A DNA stretch of 64,000 nt from Niveomyces insectorum RCEF 264 (GCA_001636815.1 AZHD01000014.1:690229-754228); one strand, 5' to 3'; shown: positions 12,601-24,488, counted from the stretch's first letter. The notes: generated from the sequence alone by a model not told the origin. A program made the numbers and translations.

Positions 12601-15600
12601 GCGGCCGGAGTTAAAATAAAAATACCGCAAGCTGCAGGTGGACCAAAAGGAACAGACACAACAAACAGCATCCTCCTCTGGCAGGAATTCCATGGCAAAA
12701 CGTAGCAAAGCTGCATGCAAAAGCGAGGACATCCGCATCGGGCTGGCGTTTGGTCCAAACAATGGCGATAGGTCCATTGCAACCAACCGGGTGGGTGACA
12801 CAACGGCAAAGGAGTCGCTTGTGTGTGCCCTCACGTTTGCATTTATTGGTTGTTGTGGCCATCGCTGTCAGACCGCCTCGTCAATCAACTCGCTGCTGTC
12901 AACAAAAGCCCCTCGTCTGCATGACATTGTCCATTCTTCAAACATCGATACATATGCAAGTGTCGTCAGTTGTCATTTGATGGCTCAGAAGGTCTGCATC
13001 GCACCCTTTCTTTTCTTTTCTTTTCTTTTTCTTCGTCGGCGAGTCCGCGAATATGGCCTTGATACTGTATCCTGGTTTCTTGCACAGAGGTTCGCATTCG
13101 CAAGTGATTGGCCCGGACGCGCGGTCGAAACTGTCCGGCATATGGGCGCAAGCGCCATGCGCCTGTACATACATACTCGCCGTACATACGAAGTACGTAC
13201 GTTTGTCGTTTGTTGTTTGCAGCGGTCCATCTTTGTTTGTACCCCTTTTTAGACACACCCCCCTGTCCGTCTTAGCTTAGCCTGGCGTCGTCGCCAAACA
13301 GCTCCGTATGACAACCCCGCGATATCGAGACAGCTTTTTCCTTTCTCTTTCTTTTCTTTTTTTGGTGGATTTTCGCCTTCCGGGGGAGGGGTGCGGCGCG
13401 TTTTGTTCCTCAAAACAGCATAGATGCGGGAAGATAGCGCGCAAACACTAGTCGTAGTCGTGAACAAAGAACCGGACGCTACAAGACGGGCGCGCGGGCG
13501 GCAACAGGGAGAGAGAGAGAGAGCGCGAGAGTGAGAAGGCGAACTCTGAACGGTCCTTTTTGCAAGGATGGTTGGGGTTGCTGGTTTCTCCACTGGCTCC
13601 CCCTCTCGTTCACTGCTGTTTCTTTGTTCTTCGCCGCGCTGTTCCGTTGTATGCTTAGGCGCCACAGGAGCTGTCACCGTCGCGCAGGCTACGGGGCGTA
13701 GTGAACCTCTCCGCTCTCTTCTACTCGTACAACTAGCCAAAAGACTTTTTTAGTTTGGAGTGGGGCGTGCGCGCTTCCATTTCTTGTTTTCTCTGGTTCC
13801 AACCGGCTTTGGGAACATCTCGCGCTTCTCTTTCGCTGGTGCAAAAAGAGGCGAGCACAGAGTGGAGCTTTCCTTTGTCGTATCCAGTCCCGCACTGTCG
13901 GGTCCAGCCGCTGTGCTTTGATGGGGGGCGTATGAAAAAAAGAACGGCGCAAGATCATTCGTCGAGGGAACGAAAGGAGGGGAAAAGGGAGGGGGGTGTG
14001 TGTCGATGGACAGATCGCGAAAAGCTCGATAACCTTCTTGGGAAAGGGGGGGATGTGGTGGCGACGTATCATTGCCTCCCCATACACATTTTCTGCCGCG
14101 TTTGTTTCGTTCGTCGTGCTCGCTCGATCTGGTTTACCTCTTGGCACGAGTGAATCTTGGTTTCCCCGTTTTCCTGTTTGAGGTTCCTTTTCGGCCTTTC
14201 TGGCCCTCCTTAAGTCGATATTTTTTTGCGTTCGTCTGCGACGATCTTCGTCAAAACGCCCCGTCTGTTGGAACCCGTGGGTGGCCAATGGCGAAACCAG
14301 TCCCGGCAGTTCGTTTGCGGCTTTGTCTGGCCCGTCTGCAGTTTTTGTTCCCAAGACGGTCAGCGATCGTGCTCACGTCAAATCTCCCGTCATCAAACAG
14401 CATTTTGCGACAAAGCCGATATTGCGGGCCGGTGGAGAGTGCTCGCCGTGTCGGCAGGATGGCGAAAAAAAGACATAAAAAAAACAAAAAGGAGAAGATG
14501 GCCTTTGCCGGTCCGCAATGGTGTGATTTGTGCTGTCATACAAAATGCTAACAGAACGTTGTTCGTCAACTTTTTTTTTGGCTATTTTGTCGTGGTGGCA
14601 TTTTACTGGCCTTTTCTTGTGGGCTGGTCGCCATGGGTTTTCTTTTTCTTCGCTAGTTCCTACCTCCTTCCTAATTGGGTGAACGACGAATAGAGCGCGT
14701 GGGGGGCTATGACAGTGTGTAGTTGAAAGGCTGTTTTTGCCTCGATAAAGCACGGAAGCCAGTATCGCGATAGGCTTCTTTGCGGAGTACGTGTAGGCCA
14801 ATAAAACAGTAATATAGACAGTGCCAATATTTGTACACTGTCCATAGTGGCTTGTGATTGTTCAACAGTGCGCTTACTACACGCAGCGATGCTCCATCTG
14901 CACAGCCTCGGTGCCGAGCTTGCGGCCGTGGCTCGTTGATTGGCTAGGAATTGCCAAGCAAGAGCGGGGTATCTTTGGAAACAGGAAAGCACGACGAGAC
15001 CCGCCTTCCAGGTTGTACTGTATTACTGTCGTGCGGCACTCAAATCGTTCCTGCCTCACGGCTCGTTTATCTCTGACAGAAGGAGCGATGAGACAACAGC
15101 AAGGCTGGCGGGCATCTCTTTATCCCGAGCCTCATCCACCTCGCCCCGGCATCACGAACACAAATTAGCACCGCATTGCATCGGGTCAATTACAACGGAC
15201 ATCACCGACGCACCTCGCCCAAGAATTAACCCAAAACAAACAATCAATCAATCAAGAAAAGGCCAAAAAACAAGAATAAGAAAAAATAAAAACTTCAACA
15301 CGCCTGCAAAACGTACTCGCCTCCACACGACTCTGGCTTGGCGACTAAACGCAAACAGGATCGTTTTCCGACAAAGAAAAGCCAGAGAAAAACAAGAGAA
15401 ATCATTGGACGACAAAAGAAGCATGCCTTCGCGGTTCCAACAGGACAACTGACAGCACGCAACAGTAACAGCGACCACATCGACGCCCCCCCGGCCTTGC
15501 GCATCATGCGGCACGCTCAGCTCCAGCAAAAGTGTCTGAAGACGGCCAAGTCTGCAAGGGCCCAGCACGCCCCAACAAAGCCCAACAAACCAAACGCCCC

Positions 15601-15938
15601 AGATCAACGTTCCATGTCTTTCATGTCACGACGTTTCCGTTCTCATTTCGCCTCCGGTTTGGCTTTTCTCTTTTGATCCTGTCTTCTTGAACGGGACCGA
15701 CGGCGGGTTCGAGTCTTCCTACGACCACGCCGCTCTTGCAACGCGGTCGTCGTTCAAGAACCGATACGTCGCTCACGCTTCACACCCACGCCCCCTCCCT
15801 TTCCGTCTCTGGGAAGGCCGCACGCCTCCTCTGCTCCCTGCCCGCCTCACCAACAAGGGGCGGGACAAACACTAGGAACAAAACAAACCCACAAAGAAAA
15901 TCAAGGGGACAAAGCTTAAACTATCCCTGGCTCTGTCC

Positions 15939-18591
15939 ATGGCCTTTTTGCCCTCCTACGAAGACGCGGTGACCGGGGGCCATTGGCTTGATTTGGCCGC
16001 CTCCCATGTCGCTGTTCGCGACTACGCCAGGCTCTGTCGAGTGTCGCTCCGTTTCTACAACGAATTTGCGCCTCGCCTCTGGAATGACCCACTGCAAACC
16101 GTCTTGCTTCTTGGCCTTTCGCCTGTCCAAGGTGGGTGGTGCTTTGTTTTCGGTTGCCTTAGTCTTCTGGTCACTTGCCCGTGCTTCTTTGTTCCCTGAA
16201 AACGAAAAATAAACTTGGTTAGAAAGCCTCCAATATTTTGAAAAAACATTTTTTTGGTTGTTAGTAGCTAAAAAAAAAGCCCCCCGTGTTGGCCTTTGAA
16301 ACTAATCTCGCTTTTGTGTAGGTCTGGAATGGTACGTCTACTTCGTGGCAAAGTTTGCGAAAACGGTGCGGAGATCTACCCGCCTACTGGTCACGTCGCT
16401 GGACTTTCGGGGCTTTACCTCCGGCGCCGCCGCTTCCTTCGCCGGGTTCAGTGGCCCCAGCTTCAGCCGAACCCTGTCCCTTCTCGGATCCGTGTTTCCC
16501 GCCGTTCGCTGTATTTTCTTGGACGGCCACGGGGGCTATGATCCGGACGACTTCCCGAAGCCGTCACAGGCCGACGACTTTCCCGAAGACGGCTCGGAAC
16601 CGCTACCGTTGATCTTGAGTCTCGGCCGCTGCAGCCTGCCGTTGCCGCATACCTTTTTCCATTCGCCGTACTGGCGACAGCTGGTGTACTTGGACCTGTC
16701 AGACTTGCCTGGGTCTTTGCGCGGCCTCATCAAGAACGAAACGTTCCGGCGTGGTGCGTTGCCCAACCTCCGCATCCTCAAGTTGCGGGGGCGCGAGCTC
16801 GACGGGGCATCCGTGCCCGTCGTCGTGGCGTCGTCTTTGCTCGACGGCCTCTGGAGTTTGGACGTGAGCCGGAACAAGCTGACGGACGGCTGCCTTCCGC
16901 AACTGTTCGGGCGCGAGCCCGCCCTTTCCGTCGACCTACCTCTGCAGGGGGCCCTGTTTGACGTCGAGGGAAAGCTCGTCGTAGTGAAAGACGCAAACGG
17001 TGCGCCCGTGTCTTCGTCCCCGTCGGGCGCCTTTTTTCACATTGCCGAGTCCGCCTCCAGTGCGTCGTTTTTGCACCCCGATCGCTATCTTGCGGACGCG
17101 CCGGTCTACGATCCGCGCAGCGAACAGCGCTTGACAGGCAGCGAGCCGCTTCGGCGTGACAGTGCGGACGGGGTGAAGCGCGTATTGGCGGGTGGTGCCG
17201 GGCTTGCTGTCCCGGACTGGCATGCCCTCAGAGAGCTTGGCATGTGCAAGAAACCGCCATTCCTGACGCATCTGTATCTGAGCGGCAACCGAGGAATCAC
17301 CCCGCACGGCGTGGAAGTATGCTTTCGCCATTCACGGGGCCATCTCGAGCACTTTGACTGCGGCGACCCGGACATTCCGACGTCGGTTGGCGGCCGCACT
17401 CCCTTCTCCCTGACCGGTATTTTGGGCCGGAGCCACATTTCCCGGCCCGTCGTGGCGTCCAACCTTCGGCAACTGCGCATCCACCACTCCTTTGTAACCC
17501 ACATCCCGACGCTCACGGATCCGTCCCGGAGCGCGCTGGACGCCTTGGCGTACGCCGAAACCGTCCTACGCGCGAGGGCCGAGCTGGCCTACCCGCAGGC
17601 CTTTGTGCCCGACCTCAATCCGCGCCTGCAGTCGTTGACGCTGACCTGCCTTCCGCGGGTTTCAGCCGGCCCGTTGATTGACAAGCTCATCGCCTTTTTG
17701 CGGCTTGCATACGAGCAAGAGAAAGCCATCCGGCGCGCTACGGTGTCCCGATCCCGCCGGGGTCCCGCCATGCTACAGGGATTGAGACACCTGTGCCTGG
17801 AATTTGCGCCTTACCCGCTTCGGGATGCGCCGGGTGCCGGATTGGACGAGCTTGATGCCGAAGCTCTGCTCAACTCGGATGACGGCCGATTTAGTTTCTT
17901 CGGCGAAGAGGCACCGGCGCCTGTGCGCACGCCAGACACCAAAACGAGCAAAAACCGAGGTTTGCATAACGGCTCGGAAGACAACCAAATGCGGACGGAC
18001 ACGTCGCCAGCCACGGCCTTAGCTCATGAAACACAAAACCCGGTTTTCGGTGATGGAAAAGAGGGTGTTGCTATGCCTCTTCCAGAAAGGCCACCAGTTC
18101 GACTGGCACACTACCCGTTGCCTGGCGCCATTGCAACGGACGGCGAACACGTCCGCGAGGTTGTTGTCGGGGACGAAGACCGGACGCATCCTGTTCACGT
18201 CTGGGTCGGGACCGGTGTCCCGGGACCCAGCCGTGCCGTGAATGCGTACATGGCTAACCTAGCCTACGCTGCCTTGCGCACGCGTGTCCTGCCCGCATCG
18301 CCGGACCAGGTCAAGGCCGGCGTGCCGGCCGGGTCGTGTGTCTACACGGCCGCATGGGATGCCATACTGTGGATAGACGGTGTCGTCACTACCCAAAGGG
18401 CAGCCCCCCCGCCAGGGAAAGGAAACGAAATGCTCGACGTCGTAGACGCTGTCCGGCAGTTCCGTGCCGCCACAAAGGCCGCCTATGTCGCTTGTATGAG
18501 CCAATCTGTGTCGCCGGGGGCGGCGAGGGACAACGACCAACCCGAACACAATCACTGGACGGGTACCCTCGCGCTGTTGTTTACGTCCTGA
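15939..18591 (+). CDS. leucine-rich-repeat / F-box-like protein
   Basis: Two exons (15,939-16,131 and 16,322-18,591; 190-nt intron with GTGGGT donor and TGTAG acceptor) give 820 aa. Residues about 4-55 carry LPSYEDAV followed by a helical segment with RDYARLCRVSLRFYNEFAPRLW, which resembles a degenerate F-box of fungal LRR proteins. Several leucine-rich units follow, for example LRILKLRG, LWSLDVSRNKLTD and LTHLYLSGNRGITPHG. The C-terminal third is less repetitive and contains a Lys/Arg/Ser-rich linker. The likely role is as an interaction or SCF substrate-recognition protein; that is inferred from fold, since the F-box part is weak. I do not recognise a characterised ortholog. The start is the first in-frame ATG that keeps the N-terminal motif. 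Confidence 0.8.
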
Positions 18592-18944
18592 ATTTGTAGT
18601 GCTGGTTGCTGATAGCAATCGTACATTGAAAGCGACCTTGTCCTTTTAGAAACAGATTAAGCATAGATTGCATTTCGAGTCGACGCGAAGACAACTTTTT
18701 GAAATACACATTTACAAATAAATGATCTGTCAACTACGCTTAACTGTGCCAGTCGTACATTTCTACAATGCAAATCAAGCGCGATGCCCTTTTGCCACGA
18801 ATTTCTCCTTCGACCACCTTTTTCTCATCCCAAGCCCGCAGAAGAACACATATCGCACATCGTGAATTTTTGAAGGAAAACTACAGGTGGCTGTCGCCTG
18901 CATGCAGAGAACGCTTCTTTGGCCGGCGGCGGCGCGCTTTCCGC
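18592..18944. other. intergenic, nothing recognised
   Basis: AT-richer spacer after the LRR gene; no coding or structural signal seen. Confidence 0.5.
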
Positions 18945-19900
18945 TCACGCCTGCACCTGGCTGTAATCCTTGCACACCCGCTCTGCTCCTAACGGTGGCC
19001 GTCTCCGGCATGTAACCGTCGAGGTCGACGCCCTCCAGCTATCAAATCGGCAAAACACAGGATCGTCGGCCCGCCGGTGGTTTGTAGTAGTCGTGGTCCA
19101 CGTCCGTCCGCGTGCCCAGCACAGCATCGTTGTAGGCCAATGTGGCGGTCCTGCAGCCATGTGAGCGGAGGGCAAGTTGACGTATCCGACCAAGGGAAAA
19201 AAACTCTCAACAGACAACGAAGCTGATAGAAGACCGTCATGTTGTGGAGACCCTCCTGGGACTCCGCGATCCCCTTCAGCGCGGGCAGCAGTTGGCGAGC
19301 ACGGAACCGTCCCTCCGCGGTGAGAGGGTAGTTCAGTGGTGGACAACGTCGATTTAATTTTGTAGTTGTTGCAAAGCATGCATCGAACGTGTAGCCCGGC
19401 GCTTCGTCAAATTGGAGCAGGGTGATCTCGACCTTTGGCAAAGGCATGTCGGGTCAGTTCAAGGCATTCAACATGGCTTGTCCGAGGCCATTTGGGGAGA
19501 GCATAAATACATCGTACACTGGGGAACACTGCCGGTAACGTCTCCGGCCACGCCATCCCGGTCACCCGCAAGAAGGGCGTATTGCTGCGGGACGACGACG
19601 GTGATGGAGGGCCTTGCGCAAGCCCATTCACCCTGAGTATTATCCCCCCATCCGACAATCCTATGGTCAAAATGCACGATGGTGAGCTGTTTTCTCTCTC
19701 TTCACTTGATACGAGTTCCACAGCGTAATAATTGGCTGAACCGTGCCATTTGCGCACCACCAGGTCACTGCATAGATCAGCTCCGGCAGCTGATCATATG
19801 TGCCGGCGACGCGACGCCCGTGCCGGTCAAGTGGCATGCCGCCGTGCAGCGCAGCTACGTGAATTCGGACGTTGCGGCACACGTGCCACAACGTCCGCCG
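18945..19900 (-). pseudogene. possible decayed coding region, family not recognised
   Basis: Minus-strand frames at 18,945-19,379, 18,989-19,447, 19,407-19,760 and 19,667-19,891 overlap and continue one another only by changing frame. Stretches such as LPELIYAVTWWCANGTVQPI and VGYVNLPSAHMAAGPPHWP look protein-like, with Trp, Tyr and Gly spacing, unlike the random frames to the left. No start-to-stop model with plausible introns emerges. The best reading is a broken or fast-decaying gene. An intact gene with several introns cannot be excluded. Confidence 0.3.
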
Positions 19901-20232
19901 GCTACAGAACCTTACGTTGGTCCGGTTCTACCGCAGCAATGCGCGCGTGCAGAACATGCTCATCCATGAATGACAAACGCCTGCGCGTCGAGACAGCAAC
20001 ACGATAGCTTAGTCATATCAAGGGTTGGTGCCACGGACACGGCAGTCTGGCAGTAGGGTGTGTAGGGCGTAACACGATGTAAACGGAGATGGCAGGAGCG
20101 AGTCTAGAAAAATATAAAGTGAAAAATGAAAAGCAAAGTCGGAAAGAGCGATGGTGAGTGAAAGGTGAACAGACGGTGAGAAACGGAAAGAGATAGGGGG
20201 ACCAAGCCAATCAACGGCGTCTATCATACCCG

Positions 20233-21110
20233 TTGTTTATTTATGAAACCGATCGAAGCTCGAAACCTGGAATAATCACAAACGTTTTCTCGTCTGCAAT
20301 CAAAAACTTCAATTCGTGCGAACCATCCATCTCCAACCGCACCCTTTGCGGACTTTCATTTATTTGTTTTCAAAGTCTTCGCCTATCTTCAGGCTTTCGT
20401 TTCTTACCACTTTCAACCTCGCGCAAATCGTGCGCGGTGCGGCCTTGCGAAGCCCACCAAATCGACTGTGTGTCTGTTTACTGCACACAAACGGACACCA
20501 TACCCGGAAACCATGCCCTGAAATGCCGCAGGCATGTCTCTGCCGGGGGCATCGGCGGCGCTCACAACCGACGCAAAAAAGCTGAAGATGACAGAGGCAA
20601 CGTTGACGGCGACATAGTCGTCCCGGGCGTTTACTCCACCGCCATCTATTTCTTCTCCACCAGTGTCTAGAAGGCACTGCGAAAGTTGCGAAAGAAGGCG
20701 CCGCAGTCGCCCCGGGAGAAAAACACCCCGGCGCAGACCGCATCGACGGAGGCGGCAGCGGCCGCCGCCGCTGCTCTTGCCGCAGAGCAGAACGACCAGA
20801 TGGCGGCTGAGCGGGGCCGTGATGCGGCAACGCGGGCCATGACCATGCTTCGCATGGCCGCCGATGTCACCGACAAAGTGACCAAGAAGGAAGGCGCGGT
20901 GGCAGGCAGCGAGGAAGCAGCGGCGTGGTGGCGAGCGGCACGAAGGCGGGCGGCGCGGCGACGGCGTCGGCCAGTCCGATGGCGGGTGGGACGAAAGAGC
21001 CGGACGGCGAGACGGGCAAATTCGGTCACGACGGACACGAATCCGCGTTGGGCTTTCAGTTTTCGACTCGGGCTTTTTCTCCTTGTTTTTGGTCCTTATT
21101 TTGTTTAGAT
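20233..21110 (+). other. possible hypothetical or decayed gene
   Basis: Plus frames at 20,233-20,670, 20,686-21,108 and 20,925-21,224 are adjacent but in different phases. The middle one has an Ala-rich, charged, helix-like segment (residues about 20-75) including DVTDKVTKKEGAVAGSEEAA; the third begins with a Gly/Ala/Ser-rich stretch. The change of frame near 20,925 could be a short intron or a frameshift. No family is recognised. The opposite strand is also open for about 370 nt, so coding status is uncertain. Confidence 0.25.
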
Positions 21111-21527
21111 GGGGTGGGCCTTTTGTTTATTAGCGAAAACGGCTCGATAACTACTGTTAAGAACATGACGATAAATAATATCTGTGAACTTCCAGAGTCA
21201 AACGCTTCGTTCGCACACAAATAACTTGCTGGTGCCCGCTCCTGCACGAACGGGTTTGATGGCTTCAATTACGCGCACCGTTTCTCATCATGCAAGCCAC
21301 CCACTTCGTACAACAGCCGCGACGGGGAGCAGCAAGAACAATGATGCCGTATATATTGATTCTAAAGGCAAGTTCTCCACCTCTGTGCAAATAAACACAC
21401 GCACGATCGTGAAGGAAAAATTTATGAGGTAAAGAAAGGTCGTTCTAGCTTTATGAAAGAAAAAACCCCAGCAAAAGCCTATCGACATTTATTTATGCAC
21501 CAAACATAGACAGACGTGTAACGTTCA

Positions 21528-23642
21528 TTAAATGACGATTCCCCGCTGCGCCCAGCCGTGGTGCCCCTTCCATGCTGCCAGCACTAGCAGGCAGGCCAGC
21601 CACACGCTGACAGCCATCGCCCAGAAAGTCGGTGCGTAACATTGCGTGCCGTAGCACAAATTGGAGTCGTCGCCGTTGCCGCCGCCGTCGCCGGCACCGG
21701 GGGACCCGACCCGTGCCTGGTACACAGCCGAGTACACAAGCCCCCACAGCGTCGCGCCCAGCGCCGGGAACATGGCCACGATGCCCCAGTTGGTGCCAAA
21801 GTTTTCGACACCCCAGATCACCGTGATGATGATCGGTGTCAGGCTGAACACGGCGCCGTAGCCCGCGCCAACGAGGGCCGACGCAATCCAAAACCGCTCG
21901 CCGTGGTTCTGTGTGGCACCCGTAGCCAAGACGACCAAACCCGCCGAGAGTGCGAGCCCGAAAAACAGCAAAAACACAACGCGCGAAATGGACAACGAGA
22001 AACGACGGCGGCCGGTGGTACCGTCGTCCGAGCCCGAGTCCGACGAAGCCATCAACTCCGAGTGCAAGGAGGAGGCGGAGGACAACGACGAAAGTGACGA
22101 AGGACCATGCAGCCGCCCTTCTCCAGCCGCGGCCACCTGTAGGTGCTGCGTCTGCGGCCGCGGGGCTAGCAGGTCCGTCAGCGTGCCCGTCAGCAGCCGC
22201 GCGATGGTGCTACTGATGCCGACAATGGACACGTGCGTGGCCGCCGTGGTCGGGCCGCCGCTCAGAAAGTCCGTGGCGGGCGGGTACAGGCTCTGGATGA
22301 CGGTGCCCATGTTGTTGATAAAGGCTTCACCCGGTCCGATCATCAAGAAGAAGCACATCGTCAGAAGCCACATGGTGTGGTCGGTCAAAAACCGGCGGGT
22401 TTCTTCGTTTAGCACCCATGTCTTCCGGAACTGGGCTTGGCCCTCCGACGCGCTGTCAATGTCCTCCTCGTCGCCATCACCGCCGGTTCTGTCCTTGGCA
22501 GGATCCAAAAGGCGCCGCGCTGGACCGGTGTCGTCGTCGTCGTCGTCGTTGTTGTTGGCCGCATCGGGAACAAAAAGTGCTCGTCCTCGGAGAATGTGGG
22601 CTGCCTCACTTACAGCCGTCACGTCGTCGTCGTCACCACCTCCCCGGTCGTTCACGCGCTCGTCCTGGCGAGGAAAATACGAGTCCCTCTGACCCATCGT
22701 TCCATATCCACCTTGGTGGGCATGGCCATTGCCGGTACCGCCACCGGCAGAGTGAGACGGCCCCGACGCCGAGGGCGAAAATAGCGCACTCCCATCTAGT
22801 AGTCCGCTGCGCTCAAGTTCCTCGGCGGCTTCTTCAATCAGTTTGTCCTCGTCGACCACGCGCAGCGTAAATGTGCCGAACAAGCCGACCACGGAAAGTA
22901 GCACGGCTAGGAACACAAAAAAGGCAAACACATCCACATCGCCACGCCGCGGGGGGCCTCCACCCGACAACGGCGGCCGCCGCTCGTAGAGCACCCGGCT
23001 GGCAAACTGGCTCTGCCACATGCCGCTCAGGCCAAAGGCGGCAATCGGCATAGCCAGAGCGAGGCCGCGGTGCCGGCCCCGGCCAAAGTTCTTTGCGCAC
23101 GTTGTCACAGCGCCCAGGTACATGGCACAGGTGGCCACCCCGATGAACACAAACGCGGCCACCATCAAGGCGTAAGCCCCGGCGGACGGTCCTGCTACCG
23201 GACCATGCGCACCGCCGCCGTCCCGGCCCGCCCCTGCGGCCGCCTCCTCAGCGCCACGTTTGTATAAGAACGCGGCCAGACTGTAACCAACGCCAAAGAA
23301 AATTGAAGACAGCAACGATAGCGGGGCGGGGCCCGACCGGTCGCACACGTAGCCCATCAACGACACGGGCAGGTACATCGCCACGGTGGCGGCGCTCGCG
23401 AGGCCGTTGACTTGAAACTGCGAGTAGCGCAGACGCTCCTGAAAAATGTGGCCGTAGAGCGAGAAGACGGTAATGGAGCCGGCGCAAAGGGCGGACACGA
23501 TGGCCGCCACAAAGGCCACGGCGCGAGCAGTCGAGGTTGCGGAGGCCGAGAGAACATCGCGGCGGCGGCGACGGTGCTGTAAGAGGGACGGGAAGAGATT
23601 GGGCGAAAACGAACGCGAAGATAGAGAAGAAGTTCTTGACAT
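21528..23642 (-). CDS. mch1: MCH1-type major facilitator transporter
   Basis: A single-exon 704-aa protein. After a short Arg/Ser N-terminus come the first membrane segments of the MCH1 (monocarboxylate transporter-like, Nodulin-like MFS) family, including SALCAGSITVFSLYGHIFQE and the conserved LMGYVCDRSGP loop. A long hydrophilic, Asp/Gly-rich central loop (about residues 265-420) separates two six-helix bundles and makes this protein longer than the yeast homologue (about 490 aa). The second half holds MCFFLMIGPGEAFINNMGT and further helices ending at WLACLLVLAAWKGHHGWA. Yeast Mch1 sits in the vacuolar membrane with unknown substrate and does not transport monocarboxylates. It is divergently transcribed from the HisRS gene, 846 bp apart. 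Confidence 0.9.
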   Translation of the reverse strand: MSRTSSLSSRSFSPNLFPSLLQHRRRRRDVLSASATSTARAVAFVAAIVSALCAGSITVFSLYGHIFQERLRYSQFQVNGLASAATVAMYLPVSLMGYVCDRSGPAPLSLLSSIFFGVGYSLAAFLYKRGAEEAAAGAGRDGGGAHGPVAGPSAGAYALMVAAFVFIGVATCAMYLGAVTTCAKNFGRGRHRGLALAMPIAAFGLSGMWQSQFASRVLYERRPPLSGGGPPRRGDVDVFAFFVFLAVLLSVVGLFGTFTLRVVDEDKLIEEAAEELERSGLLDGSALFSPSASGPSHSAGGGTGNGHAHQGGYGTMGQRDSYFPRQDERVNDRGGGDDDDVTAVSEAAHILRGRALFVPDAANNNDDDDDDTGPARRLLDPAKDRTGGDGDEEDIDSASEGQAQFRKTWVLNEETRRFLTDHTMWLLTMCFFLMIGPGEAFINNMGTVIQSLYPPATDFLSGGPTTAATHVSIVGISSTIARLLTGTLTDLLAPRPQTQHLQVAAAGEGRLHGPSSLSSLSSASSLHSELMASSDSGSDDGTTGRRRFSLSISRVVFLLFFGLALSAGLVVLATGATQNHGERFWIASALVGAGYGAVFSLTPIIITVIWGVENFGTNWGIVAMFPALGATLWGLVYSAVYQARVGSPGAGDGGGNGDDSNLCYGTQCYAPTFWAMAVSVWLACLLVLAAWKGHHGWAQRGIVI

Positions 23643-24488
23643 TGTAGCTCGCGAGTGCTGAGCGAACTCGAGGAGAGAGAGGCGGAAGATTCGGAGACGG
23701 GCGAAAGCAGAGGTCGGTCGATATCTGAAGCAGCAGGGCCACAGGGAACATGAACGGTAGGCGGTAGGGTGACGCTAAGTTCGAGAAGTTACTTCGTTCA
23801 ACGGCGAACAAAAGCCACACCTAGCATCTTTGCCTCCACCGCTGTTCGAAGAGGCCGCCCCAAAGACGTTGGAATTCTGCTATTGCTTTCGATCGTGCTT
23901 GCGGGCGAAAACGACAAGATCGGAGATCATCTCCTTTTCAGTATTAAAGAGAATGTCAAGACAAAACAAACATATAAAGCACAGCGCCTTTGACGGCCGC
24001 TGGCAAGATCGAGAAATAGACGTGGCGTGGTTCGGGTTGCGATGGAAACGGCAGCTAAAGGTGAGGCTATCGAGAAGATGACGATTGGGCTGGATGACGA
24101 ATCGCGACTCCGGGGAAGCCCATCTGTGACCAATCATAGCGAAGCTCTTAGCTTTCTAGGGCCGAACCAACCTTAAAATGACTATGACTAATGCCTCCAA
24201 TATTTCTTCAAAACATGCAATTATCGGGATATATCATCACCCCGCCAAAACGGCTCCTGCCCAATTCGATGGCGGAACAACCATTTTGCCTTTTTGGGCA
24301 ATACTCTATTTTTTTTTGCCATGCTTCAACACGCTTAAAATGCGTTAATCTATAACCTCTGACTCAAGTTCAAGAGAAGAAGACTAATAATAGACCAAAC
24401 GCCTTCGGCCAAAGCCACATAGCCGTTCTGATTTTTGCAGCGTCCCGTGTCTACTCTTTGAAAACGGTTCAAACCTGTCTGCGCTGGA
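23643..24488. promoter_or_regulatory. shared divergent promoter of mch1 and HisRS
   Basis: The 846 bp between two outward-facing genes must hold both promoters. The only element I can name with confidence is TGACTCA at 24,360. CT/AG-rich leaders occur on each side. Confidence 0.6.
24360..24366 (+). promoter_or_regulatory. TGACTCA general amino-acid control element
   Basis: Perfect TGACTCA, the binding consensus of the bZIP factors Gcn4/CPC1/CpcA, 123 bp before the HisRS ATG. The position and the downstream aminoacyl-tRNA synthetase make a functional site likely; binding itself is inference. Confidence 0.6.

Larger units (their letters stand above)
4783..15938. other. 11-kb stretch without a convincing gene
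   Basis: Neither strand shows a reading frame with recognisable motifs, plausible composition or splice-joined extension. The longest frames (8,279-8,992 minus; 13,689-14,354 minus; 6,412-7,038 plus; 12,638-13,252 plus) are Cys/Arg/Ser/Leu-rich, overlap open frames on the opposite strand and start in arbitrary places. The DNA holds long T and A runs (for example about 17 T at 5,000-5,020), AT-rich microsatellites, and three exact copies of TACGGAGTA. Possible content is a long 3' UTR, non-coding transcripts or distal regulatory DNA; the sequence alone cannot decide. Confidence 0.5.

Noticed and set aside
12638..13252. 204-aa plus-strand frame
   Set aside because: Three overlapping minus frames are also open and no domain or splice-supported extension is seen.
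13689..14354. 221-aa minus-strand frame
   Set aside because: Charged low-complexity text with no motif; the opposite strand is open through the same stretch.
15705..15720. tRNA B-box-like GGTTCGAGTC
   Set aside because: No A box or pairing acceptor stem at the expected distance upstream.
19325..19360. tRNA A-box-like TAGTTCAGTGGTGGA
   Set aside because: No matching B box, acceptor stem or anticodon arm in the following 80 bp.
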